From Qipengyuania citrea (GTDB taxonomy: Bacteria > Pseudomonadota > Alphaproteobacteria > Sphingomonadales > Sphingomonadaceae), in the NCBI RefSeq assembly GCF_024171405.1, contig NZ_JALJZT010000002.1, forward strand, positions 558,001 to 622,000: DNA of 64,000 bases, read 5' to 3'. Shown piece after piece: positions 16,542 through 27,212 of the stretch. Below the pieces are notes generated by a model, which ran no database searches, was not told where the DNA came from, and was given only the letters and a program-made list of their open reading frames with translations. A program made the position numbers and the translations under genes. Every line of letters starts with the position of its first letter. The stretch's first letter is position 1.

Positions 16542-19500
16542 ATGCCCGATCTTTCCAATATCCTGAACGCCCGCGAACCGCTGACGCTGGCGCAGGTGGC
16601 ACGGGGCGCGCAGCCGCTGGTCATGGCCGATCTGGCCCGCGCCAGCACGGGTCGCGCAGTGTTCATCGCACCCGACGATGCAGCGATGCGCGGGATCGTC
16701 GAGGCGGCGGCGTTCTTCGCCCCCGAACTCGACGTGATCGAATTTCCCGCGTGGGATTCGCTGCCCTACGACCGCGCCAGCCCGGCGCTGTCGATCAGCG
16801 CACGCCGGCTGGCCGCGCTTCACCGGCTGCAGACGGGCAAGGCCAAGGCGCAGCTGATCGTTACCACCGCCAACGCCGTTCTCCAGCGCGTGCTCACCCC
16901 GTTCCGCATCCGCGAAAGCGTGCGCGAGTTCAAGGTGGGGACCGAGATCGGGCGCGAGAGCCTCGCCGCGTTGCTCCAGCGGCAGGGCTACAGCCGTGCG
17001 GACACGGTGATCGACAAGGGCGAATATGCCGTCCGCGGTTCGATCGTCGACATTTTCCCGAGCGGTATGGAAGAGGCGCTGCGGCTCGACTTCTTCGGCG
17101 ACGAATTGGAGAGCCTGCGCACCTTCGATCCCAATACGCAGATGAGCACCGGGCGGCTCCAGTCGCACCTGTTGCTGCCCGCCAGCGAAGCGCTGCTCGA
17201 CGATGACAGCATCAAGCGGTTCCGCAGCCGCTACCGCGAGATGTTCGGCGCCAATGCCACGCAGGACCCGCTTTACGAAGCCATCAGCGAGGGGCGTAGG
17301 CTGGCGGGGATGGAGCACTGGCTGCCCTTGTTCGAGGACAAGCTGGCCACGCTGTTCGACCATCTCGGCAAGGACGACCTCATCGTGATCGACCAGGCGG
17401 CGCTGGCCGCTGCGGACGAGCGCGTGAAGGATATCGGCGATTATTACGACCAGCGCACCGCCATCACTGGACAGGCCAAGGGCAATTACCGGCCCCTGAA
17501 GCCCGATGCGCTCTATCTCACTGCGGGCGAATTCAAGGCCGGCCTTGCTGCCGCCCCCGCCCACCGCGCGACGCCTTTCGATGAACCCGAAAGCGCCAAG
17601 GTGGTGAATTTCGGCTTCCGCTCGGGCCGCGACTTCGCGCCCGAACGTGCCCGCGGGGACAATGTCTATCCCGTGCTGGCCGACCACCTCAAAGCGCTGG
17701 CGAAAGCGGGCAAGCGTCCGCTGCTCGCCGCCTATTCCAAGGGTAGCCGCGCGCGCATCGCCTCGATCCTGGAGGAAGCGGGTACGCCGGTACAGATGGC
17801 CGACACCTGGCAGGAAGCGCTGGGCCTGTCGGCTGCGAAGGGATCGGGCGTACCCAAGCCCACGGCGATGATCCTGCCGATCGAAGCCAGTTTCGCCAAT
17901 GACGAGCTCGAATTGCTGACCGAGCAGGACATCCTTGGCGACCGGCTGGTGCGGCGCAAGAAGAAGCGCAAGGATGCCGACGCCTTCCTCGCCGAATTGC
18001 AGGCGCTCAGCGTAGGCGATCTGATCGTCCATACAGAGCACGGCATCGGCAAATATCTCGGTCTCGAACCGATCGCGGTGGGCAAGTCCAAGCACGATTG
18101 CGTCCAGCTCGAATACAAGGGCGGCGACAAGCTGTTCATCCCGGTCGAGAATATCGATGTGCTCAGCCGCTATGGCTCGTCCGAAGAGGCGGTTCAGCTC
18201 GACCGGCTCGGCGGCGAAGCATGGCAAAAGCGCCGCGCACGGCTTAAGGAGCGGATCCTCGAGATCGCCGGCGAACTGATGCAGGTCGCCGCCCAGCGTG
18301 CACTGAAGAAGGCTCCGGTGCTGGAGGTGGAGGACGGCCCCTACAACCAGTTCCTCGACCGTTTCCCGTGGGAAGAAACCGACGACCAGGAACGCGCGAT
18401 CGAGGATGTTCTTGGCGACCTCGAAAGCGGCAAGCCGATGGACCGGCTGGTCTGCGGCGATGTCGGATTCGGCAAGACCGAGGTCGCACTGCGCGCCGCC
18501 TTCATCGCGGCAATGAACGGCCAGCAGGTCGCGGTGGTCGCGCCGACCACCCTGCTCGCGCGCCAGCATTTCGAGAATTTCGCGTCCCGCTTCAACGGCT
18601 TCCCGCTGAAGGTCGGCCGCCTGTCGCGGCTCGTTCCGGCGCGCGAGGTGAAGGAGACGCGCGCGGGGCTGGCCGATGGCCAGGTCGATATCGTGGTCGG
18701 CACGCATGCGATCCTGTCGAAGCAGACCAACTTCAAGAACCTCGGACTGGTGATCGTCGACGAGGAACAGCGGTTCGGCGTCACGCATAAGGAAAAGCTC
18801 AAGCAATTGCGCGCCGATGTGCATATGCTCACGCTCACCGCCACGCCGATCCCGCGCACGCTGCAGATGGCGATGACCGGGCTGCGCGAACTGTCGACCA
18901 TCCAGACCCCGCCGGTCGACCGCCTCGCGGTGCGCACCTATGTGATGGAATGGGACGACATGGTGATGCGCGAAGCCTTGCTGCGCGAACATCACCGCGG
19001 CGGACAAAGCTTCATCGTCGTGCCCCGGATTTCCGACATGGAAGCCATTTCCGACTGGCTCCACGAGCACGTGCCCGAGGTCAAATTCGTCGCCGCGCAT
19101 GGGCAGATGGGCGCAGGCGAGATCGAGGAGCGGATGAGCGCCTTCTACGAGGGCAAATACGAAGTGCTGCTGGCGACCACCATCGTCGAAAGCGGGCTCG
19201 ACCTGCCCAGCGCGAACACGATCATAATTCACCGCGCCGATATTTTCGGCCTCGCCCAGCTCTACCAGCTGCGCGGACGCGTGGGCCGTTCGAAGCTGCG
19301 CGCCTACGCCTATCTGACTTACGCCACCGACACGCAATTGTCTGAAGTGGCTGAAAAGCGCCTCAAGGTGCTCGGCGATCTCGACAGTCTCGGCGCAGGC
19401 TTCCAGCTTGCCAGTCACGACCTCGATATTCGCGGTGCGGGCAATCTGCTTGGCGACGAGCAATCGGGCCATATCCGCGAGGTCGGGTTCGAACTCTACC

Positions 19501-20048
19501 AGTCGATGCTGGAGGATGCGATCCTTGCCGCCAAGGCGGGCGAACTGGGGCTGGAAGCCAAGCCCGAACGCGTCAGCCCGCAAATCACCGTCGATGCGCC
19601 GATCATGATCCCCGAGGATTACGTCCCCGACCTCGCGGTGCGCATGGCGCTTTATCGCCGTCTCAACGATGCGCAGGACAAGCCCGAAATCGACGCGCTG
19701 GCGGCTGAGATGATCGACCGCTTCGGCGATCTCCCCGCTGCCACCGCCAATCTCGTCAAGCTGATCGAGATCAAGCACCAGGCGATCGAGGCCAATATCG
19801 CCAAGATCGATGTCGGGGCGCAGGGCACGCTGGTGACCTTCCACCAGGACGACTTCCCCGATCCGGTGGGCCTGCTCGCCTATGTCGACCGGCTGAAGGG
19901 CACCGCCAAGCTGCGCCCCGACATGAAGCTGGTCATCAGCCGCGCATGGGGTTCGCCCGAAAGCCGCCTCAACGGCCTGATCCAGCTGACCAAGGGTCTG
20001 TCGGGTATCGTCAGGAAATCGCGCAAGCGCGAGAGCGCGGCGGCGTAG
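16542..20048 (+). CDS. mfd: Transcription-repair coupling factor Mfd
   Basis: Removes RNA polymerase stalled at DNA lesions and recruits UvrA. The 1168-residue protein has the UvrB-like N-terminal domains (VIEFPAWDSLPYDRASP near residue 70), the RNA-polymerase-interacting CarD-like domain (VGDLIVHTEHGIGKYLGLE, about residues 490-520), and a RecG-type translocase. The translocase has Walker A GDVGFGKTEVALRA (about 638), a DEEQ box (about 738), TATPIPRTLQM and the C-terminal TRCF domain. Full family length. It is convergent with the EAL gene, the stop codons being 6 bp apart. Confidence 0.97.
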   Translation: MPDLSNILNAREPLTLAQVARGAQPLVMADLARASTGRAVFIAPDDAAMRGIVEAAAFFAPELDVIEFPAWDSLPYDRASPALSISARRLAALHRLQTGKAKAQLIVTTANAVLQRVLTPFRIRESVREFKVGTEIGRESLAALLQRQGYSRADTVIDKGEYAVRGSIVDIFPSGMEEALRLDFFGDELESLRTFDPNTQMSTGRLQSHLLLPASEALLDDDSIKRFRSRYREMFGANATQDPLYEAISEGRRLAGMEHWLPLFEDKLATLFDHLGKDDLIVIDQAALAAADERVKDIGDYYDQRTAITGQAKGNYRPLKPDALYLTAGEFKAGLAAAPAHRATPFDEPESAKVVNFGFRSGRDFAPERARGDNVYPVLADHLKALAKAGKRPLLAAYSKGSRARIASILEEAGTPVQMADTWQEALGLSAAKGSGVPKPTAMILPIEASFANDELELLTEQDILGDRLVRRKKKRKDADAFLAELQALSVGDLIVHTEHGIGKYLGLEPIAVGKSKHDCVQLEYKGGDKLFIPVENIDVLSRYGSSEEAVQLDRLGGEAWQKRRARLKERILEIAGELMQVAAQRALKKAPVLEVEDGPYNQFLDRFPWEETDDQERAIEDVLGDLESGKPMDRLVCGDVGFGKTEVALRAAFIAAMNGQQVAVVAPTTLLARQHFENFASRFNGFPLKVGRLSRLVPAREVKETRAGLADGQVDIVVGTHAILSKQTNFKNLGLVIVDEEQRFGVTHKEKLKQLRADVHMLTLTATPIPRTLQMAMTGLRELSTIQTPPVDRLAVRTYVMEWDDMVMREALLREHHRGGQSFIVVPRISDMEAISDWLHEHVPEVKFVAAHGQMGAGEIEERMSAFYEGKYEVLLATTIVESGLDLPSANTIIIHRADIFGLAQLYQLRGRVGRSKLRAYAYLTYATDTQLSEVAEKRLKVLGDLDSLGAGFQLASHDLDIRGAGNLLGDEQSGHIREVGFELYQSMLEDAILAAKAGELGLEAKPERVSPQITVDAPIMIPEDYVPDLAVRMALYRRLNDAQDKPEIDALAAEMIDRFGDLPAATANLVKLIEIKHQAIEANIAKIDVGAQGTLVTFHQDDFPDPVGLLAYVDRLKGTAKLRPDMKLVISRAWGSPESRLNGLIQLTKGLSGIVRKSRKRESAAA

Positions 20049-20054
20049 GTTCCG

Positions 20055-21371
20055 TCAGGTCAGGCTGAGGAACGCGCTTGCGCTCATCGGCTTGGCGCGC
20101 AGGAACCCCTGGTAATATTTGCAGCCTTCCTTGCGGACGAATTCGCGCTGCTCCTCGGTCTCGACGCCCTCCACCAGCACCTGCAGGTCGAGCGCCTCGG
20201 CCATCGCCATGATCGCGCGGATCACCGCCCGGTCGCGCTCGTCGTCCAACACGCCGTCGAGCATCGAGCGATCGAGCTTGAGAGAGTCGATCGGCAGGAC
20301 CTTGAGATAGCGGAAGTTGCAGAAGCCCGCGCCGAAATCGTCCAGTGCGATGCAGATGCCGAACAGTTTCAACTGGTCGAGCACGCGGCTGACACGGTCG
20401 AGATCGGCGAGCAGCACCTGCTCGACGATTTCCAGCGTGATCCGTTCGAGCGGGAAACCCGTCTTTTCCGCCATCTGCGCAAAATCGATCGCGAAATTCT
20501 CGGCGGCCAGATCAGGTGGGGTGATGTTGAGCGACAGCCGCAGGTGATCGGGCCAGTGCAGCGCCTTTTCCAGCGCGCGCATGACGATATGGCGTGACAG
20601 GTGCGCCACATGGTCGGCCCGCTCGGCAACCTGGAACAGCGTCCCGCCGCCAATGCGCCCGATGACCGGATGGTCCCAGCGGGCCAGCGCCTCGGCCCCG
20701 ATCAGCCGGTCGTCGTCGAGCGCGTATTGCGGCTGGAAGAGGATCTCGATCTCGTTGCGGTCGATCGCCGCGAGCAGATCCGCTTCGAGCTGCTGGTTCG
20801 AGCGGCCCGAGCGCGCGACATCGCCCGTCGACCAGTCGATCCGCCGCCGCGCGCTGTCGCGCATGCGGGCAGCGACCTCCGACAGGCGATCGAGCACGCT
20901 GTCGGGATCGTCATTCTGGGTCACGCGCATCAGGGCGATGCGCGGCCACAGCCGCAGGCTCGCCCCGCCCTCGGGATTGGCGATCGGCATGGCGATGGCA
21001 TCGGCCAGCGCCTCGGCCAGCCACTGCCAGCGTTCGCGGCTGCATTCCTGCCGCGCAACGAGGAGGAAATTGCCCCCGCCAAGGCGCGCCGCGGTCCAGG
21101 CGCTGCTGCTCTCGAGTTCGTCGCCCGCGAAATGCCTGATGCGCTGCGCCACTTCGACCAGCGCCCCGTCGCCCGCCGATTCCCCGAAGGCGACATTCAC
21201 CGTATCGATCCGCCCGAGCGTGATCATCATCGCGTGCATGGGGCAGGCGATCGTGTCGCTGGGCCATTCAGCCAGCCAGCGCTCGATTGTCTCGCGTGCC
21301 TGGGACTGGTCCGCCAGGCCGGTTAGCGCATCGCGCGTGTCGCCGGTTGTGTCGCTGGGTATGCTGGCCAT
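20055..21371 (-). CDS. GGDEF(degenerate)-EAL protein, probable cyclic di-GMP phosphodiesterase
   Basis: A 438-residue soluble protein. Residues about 10-170 resemble a GGDEF domain whose active site reads LGGGNF (98-102) instead of GGDEF, so it is unlikely to make c-di-GMP and may only bind GTP or regulate. The EAL domain keeps the residues expected for catalysis: AEALARW (Glu227), Asn282, Glu314, DDFGAGF (Asp344-345), Lys365, EGVET (Glu401) and Gln421. Hydrolysis of c-di-GMP is therefore likely. No signal peptide or TM is present. The start is the ATG with AAGGA upstream; the open frame continues past it antisense to nadK, but that part is not coding. Confidence 0.9.
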   Translation of the reverse strand: MASIPSDTTGDTRDALTGLADQSQARETIERWLAEWPSDTIACPMHAMMITLGRIDTVNVAFGESAGDGALVEVAQRIRHFAGDELESSSAWTAARLGGGNFLLVARQECSRERWQWLAEALADAIAMPIANPEGGASLRLWPRIALMRVTQNDDPDSVLDRLSEVAARMRDSARRRIDWSTGDVARSGRSNQQLEADLLAAIDRNEIEILFQPQYALDDDRLIGAEALARWDHPVIGRIGGGTLFQVAERADHVAHLSRHIVMRALEKALHWPDHLRLSLNITPPDLAAENFAIDFAQMAEKTGFPLERITLEIVEQVLLADLDRVSRVLDQLKLFGICIALDDFGAGFCNFRYLKVLPIDSLKLDRSMLDGVLDDERDRAVIRAIMAMAEALDLQVLVEGVETEEQREFVRKEGCKYYQGFLRAKPMSASAFLSLT

Positions 21372-21503
21372 GTGACAGTCCTTATGAGGCCCGGGGTTAA
21401 GCGGTATCAGTTTTTGCAGTGTGTTGCCAAATGGGACGCGCGACCATAGGAAACCCGCGTGCCCGGCGAGCTCGTCCCGGCACGGGAGGATGCGAGGGGA
21501 CCC

Positions 21504-22286
21504 ATGTCCGAATTCAGCCGACTGGCCCTGCTCGTGTCCGACGCCCCGCGTGCGCAGGAAGCCGCCGACAAGGAATTCCGCGCAGTCGCCGACTGGGTGC
21601 CGCTCGAAGAAGCCGATGCGGTCGTCGTGCTCGGCGGCGATGGTTTCATGCTGCAGACGCTGCATGCCATGCTCGACAGCGGCCGGATCATTCCGGCCTA
21701 CGGGCTCAATCTCGGCACGGTCGGCTTCCTGATGAACCGCAACCGCAACCCCGAAACGCTGCTCAAGCGGATCGGGCGGGCCAAGCGCCACCATATCGCC
21801 CCGCTGCGGATGGAAGCGACCACGCAGGCTGGCGCGCAGCACACCTTTTGCGCGATCAACGAGGTCAGCCTGCTGCGTGAGACGCGCCAGACCGCTAAGC
21901 TGGAGGTGACCGTCGACGACAAGGTGCGGATCCCCGAGCTGGTCTGCGATGGCGTGCTGCTCGCCACCCCCGCGGGATCGACCGCCTACAACCTCTCGGC
22001 CGACGGCCCGATCCTGCCGCTCGATTCGAACCTGCTCGCGCTTACCCCGATCAGCCCCTTCCGCCCGCGCCGCTGGCATGGCGCGATCCTGCCCGACCGC
22101 AGCCGCATCACGCTGCGCGTGCTCGAGAAGGACAAACGCCCGGTCTCGGTCGTGGCCGACCAGCGCGAGCTGCGCGACGTGGCCGAAGTGAACCTCGAAA
22201 TCGCCCGCGACAGCGAATTGACGTTGCTGTTCGACCCCGGCCACGCGCTCGACGAACGCATCGTCGCCGAGCAATTCGTGGTCTGA
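21504..22286 (+). CDS. nadK: NAD kinase
   Basis: Phosphorylates NAD to NADP. The 260-residue product has the family GGDG motif in VVVLGGDGFMLQTLH (44-47), the NE segment (INEVSLLRE) and the second nucleotide motif TPAGSTAYNLSADGPILP. The start is the ATG at 21504 with GAGGGGA ahead of it; 15 codons of upstream open frame lack a ribosome site. It is divergent from the EAL gene and followed by tRNA-Asn. Confidence 0.95.
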   Translation: MSEFSRLALLVSDAPRAQEAADKEFRAVADWVPLEEADAVVVLGGDGFMLQTLHAMLDSGRIIPAYGLNLGTVGFLMNRNRNPETLLKRIGRAKRHHIAPLRMEATTQAGAQHTFCAINEVSLLRETRQTAKLEVTVDDKVRIPELVCDGVLLATPAGSTAYNLSADGPILPLDSNLLALTPISPFRPRRWHGAILPDRSRITLRVLEKDKRPVSVVADQRELRDVAEVNLEIARDSELTLLFDPGHALDERIVAEQFVV

Positions 22287-22331
22287 GCGGCACAGCGGAA
22301 CCGCGGCGCACAATTTTTGCGATTTGCCCGC

Positions 22332-22360
22332 TTGCCAAACCGTATGACCGCCCATATAGG
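22332..22360 (+). promoter_or_regulatory. Promoter of tRNA-Asn
   Basis: TTGCCA (22332-22337), a 17-bp spacer and TATAGG (22355-22360) end 23 bp before the tRNA. The -10 box is identical to that of tRNA-Pro. Confidence 0.68.
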
Positions 22361-22383
22361 CGCACCCCTGCCCAGCGGGCTGC

Positions 22384-22458
22384 TCCCCGATAGCTCAGCG
22401 GTAGAGTAGGTGACTGTTAATCACTTGGTCGTTGGTTCGAATCCAACTCGGGGAGCCA
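22384..22458 (+). tRNA. tRNA-Asn (GTT)
   Basis: A 75-nt cloverleaf: acceptor TCCCCGA/TCGGGGA, D-arm AGCTCAGCGGTAGAGT, anticodon loop CTGTTAA (anticodon GTT), T-arm GTTGGTTCGAATCCAAC and encoded CCA (22456-22458). It ends 7 bp before the stop of the convergent permease gene. Confidence 0.96.
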
Positions 22459-22464
22459 CTTTTC

Positions 22465-23205
22465 TCATACATTCAGCAGCAAGCGCCCGCCCACCCAGGC
22501 GGTGAGCGCTGCTGTGCCGTAGCGGATCCAGCGTTGCGGCAGGTATTTGAGCGCCAACAGGCTGCCGATCTGCCCGCCGATCGCGACCGCGACCAGCAGC
22601 GGCAGGCCGAAATCGATCGCGGCACCGAGGCGGCCCGTACCGCCCTTGAGCAATTGCCCCGCCAGACCGAACAGCGAATTGACGAGAATGAACAGGCTGG
22701 CGGTCGCGGCAATCGCGCGCGCGCTGTCCCAGCGCGTCAGGTGCAGGAACGGGGCGAGGAAGATGCCCCCGCCAATACCGACGAGGCCCGCGAGATAGCC
22801 GAGAGGCACCGCCAGCACCGGCATAGCCCCCGCGAACCGCGGCGGCGCTCCCGTCGCCGTATCGCGCGGTCGCAGCAGGAGCGTCAGCGCGGTCAGGACG
22901 AGGCTGGCCCCGAGAATGGTGAGGAATGTCGCCTCGTCGATCGGGGTGAGGCCGCCGAGCAAGGCGGCGGGCGCCGCGACCCCCGTCAGCAGCAACGCAT
23001 TTCGCCACGGCGTGACCTTGGCGCGGGCAAAGCGCAGCGAACTGCCCGCCACCACGACGATATTGCATGCCAGCGACAGCAGCGGGAGCAGGCGATAGTC
23101 GATCTCGGCAAGCGCCAGCAGCGCGGTATAGGTCGAACCGCCGCCGAACCCGACGCTGGCATAGAGCAAGGCTGCCACGAAAAATGCAACGATGAGGGAG
23201 GCCAT
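22465..23205 (-). CDS. TauE/SafE-family (TSUP) membrane permease
   Basis: A 246-residue polytopic membrane protein of the sulfite exporter TauE/SafE family. It shows about seven to eight hydrophobic segments and the two family repeats, seen as LLYASVGFGGGSTYTALL near residue 15 and GYLAGLVGIGGGIFLAP near residue 135. Known members move sulfite, sulfoacetate or other small sulfur-containing anions. No sulfur-metabolism gene is adjacent, so the substrate is open. Upstream GGGAGGCC serves as ribosome site. It is divergent from the GNAT gene. Confidence 0.88.
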   Translation of the reverse strand: MASLIVAFFVAALLYASVGFGGGSTYTALLALAEIDYRLLPLLSLACNIVVVAGSSLRFARAKVTPWRNALLLTGVAAPAALLGGLTPIDEATFLTILGASLVLTALTLLLRPRDTATGAPPRFAGAMPVLAVPLGYLAGLVGIGGGIFLAPFLHLTRWDSARAIAATASLFILVNSLFGLAGQLLKGGTGRLGAAIDFGLPLLVAVAIGGQIGSLLALKYLPQRWIRYGTAALTAWVGGRLLLNV

Positions 23206-23268
23206 GGCGCTCGCCTAGACCGCCACCGCGCCGCGCGCTAGCGTCGCGGCGCAGGAGGACGAGGGATA

Positions 23269-23886
23269 ATGCAGGCAGGTAACATCGAACTTGGCGAGGC
23301 GCTTGTCCGCGCCGGGCCTGGCGATGCCCGCAGGATCGGCGACATCACCGCCGAGGCCTTCCGCAACGATCCTTTCAACCTCTGGCTGTTCGGCAAGTTC
23401 GCCGGGATCCGCAACCTGTTCCACCTGCAGGCGCGGCGCATCTACGTCCCGCGCGGCTATAGCTATTCGCTGGGCGACGAGGGCGCGTGCATGTGGATGT
23501 TGCCCGGCGGCGAGGCGAGCTTTTCGCTGCGGGATTATGCCGCTTTCGCCCTCCCCACGCTGTTTCGCTGCGGACCGGGAGCGGTGGCGCGCGGGATCCG
23601 TACCGGCGATGCAATGGCGCAGTGCCATCCCGCCTTCGATCACGCCTATCTGTTCAGTATCGGCCTGCGTCCGGCGGCGCAGGGCAAGGGACTGGGGCGC
23701 AAGCTGATCCGGCCGGTGCTCGATGCCTGCGACCGGATGCAGCTGCCCGCCTATCTCGAGAATTCGAACCCGGCGAACACCGGCTTCAATACGTCCTGCG
23801 GCTTCGAGCCCTTTGGCGTCCCGATCCATCCGGAACCCGGCAGCCCGCCACTGGTACCGATGGTCAGGCAGCCCCGCCGCGCCTAG
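23269..23886 (+). CDS. GNAT-family N-acetyltransferase
   Basis: A 205-residue protein. The acetyl-CoA-binding motif A is visible as LFSIGLRPAAQGKGLGRKLI (about residues 127-146; QGKGLG is the R/Q-x-x-G-x-G loop). It is followed by LENSNPANTGFNTSCGFEPFG, the usual motif B region. The N-terminal half (AFRNDPFNLWLFG) is typical of a broad group of uncharacterised GNATs. The acceptor cannot be predicted. It is convergent with secA, with 24 bp between the stops. Confidence 0.88.
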   Translation: MQAGNIELGEALVRAGPGDARRIGDITAEAFRNDPFNLWLFGKFAGIRNLFHLQARRIYVPRGYSYSLGDEGACMWMLPGGEASFSLRDYAAFALPTLFRCGPGAVARGIRTGDAMAQCHPAFDHAYLFSIGLRPAAQGKGLGRKLIRPVLDACDRMQLPAYLENSNPANTGFNTSCGFEPFGVPIHPEPGSPPLVPMVRQPRRA

Positions 23887-23910
23887 CGGCAGAGCTGCCC
23901 CGACCGGGCA

Positions 23911-26670
<2,760 letters not shown>

Positions 26671-26769
26671 AGGGGGCCTGGCGCCTTCCGGATGAATTCT
26701 ATGGTGTATGGTGGAAAGCCCGCGCACAGCGTACGTGGCGGACGAAAATCGGGGGATGTCGCGGCCGGC

Positions 26770-27039
26770 CTATTCGTAGGCGCGGTCGATGCCCATCTGC
26801 ACGGTCGGGATGACGACCGAAAGGACCGCAACCGGCTGGCCCGGTCCGGTCGCACGCGGCGCAACCAGCGAATGGCGAGCCGTGTGGAGACGGATGCTTA
26901 CCTCGCCGTGGCAGGGCTTCTCGGTATCGGCTGCGCGCTCGACGCCCGATGCCGCATCATAAACCACCGCATGGGCAGGCGCGCCGGCAGCAGCGAGGCC
27001 GGTCAGGAGCGCGAGGCAGGCGAGCAGGCGTTTAAGCAT
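26770..27039 (-). CDS. Small secreted protein, function unknown
   Basis: An 89-residue frame beginning MLKRLLACLALLTGLAAAGAPAHA, a convincing Sec signal peptide with cleavage after AHA (about residue 24). The mature part is about 65 residues with a single Cys, rich in Ala, Val and His (EVSIRLHTARHSL). No family is recognised. It lies 100 bp upstream of secA on the same strand and may be cotranscribed with it, and it is divergent from the spermidine-synthase-like gene. The only ribosome-site candidate (CAGG) directly abuts the ATG, so the start is uncertain, but the signal peptide supports it. Confidence 0.6.
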   Translation of the reverse strand: MLKRLLACLALLTGLAAAGAPAHAVVYDAASGVERAADTEKPCHGEVSIRLHTARHSLVAPRATGPGQPVAVLSVVIPTVQMGIDRAYE

Positions 27040-27212
27040 CCTGACCGGCGAGATAGTGACGCGGAGGCGGAACGTCCAGCCCGAAGCCGGTAAACTCGCC
27101 GAAAGTCCCGCCTCCGGCGCTGGGGACAGATGTGGGCCAGCAGTCGAATTATCTTTCCAGTAAACATACGCTCTTAAGCGTCGCACTCGAAACGGGATTG
27201 CAGGGGGCAAGA

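Noticed and set aside
21372-22355. Upstream extension of the EAL protein by 328 residues
   Set aside because: That part lies antisense to nadK and has no domain; an ATG with AAGGA at 21371 gives a complete GGDEF-EAL protein.
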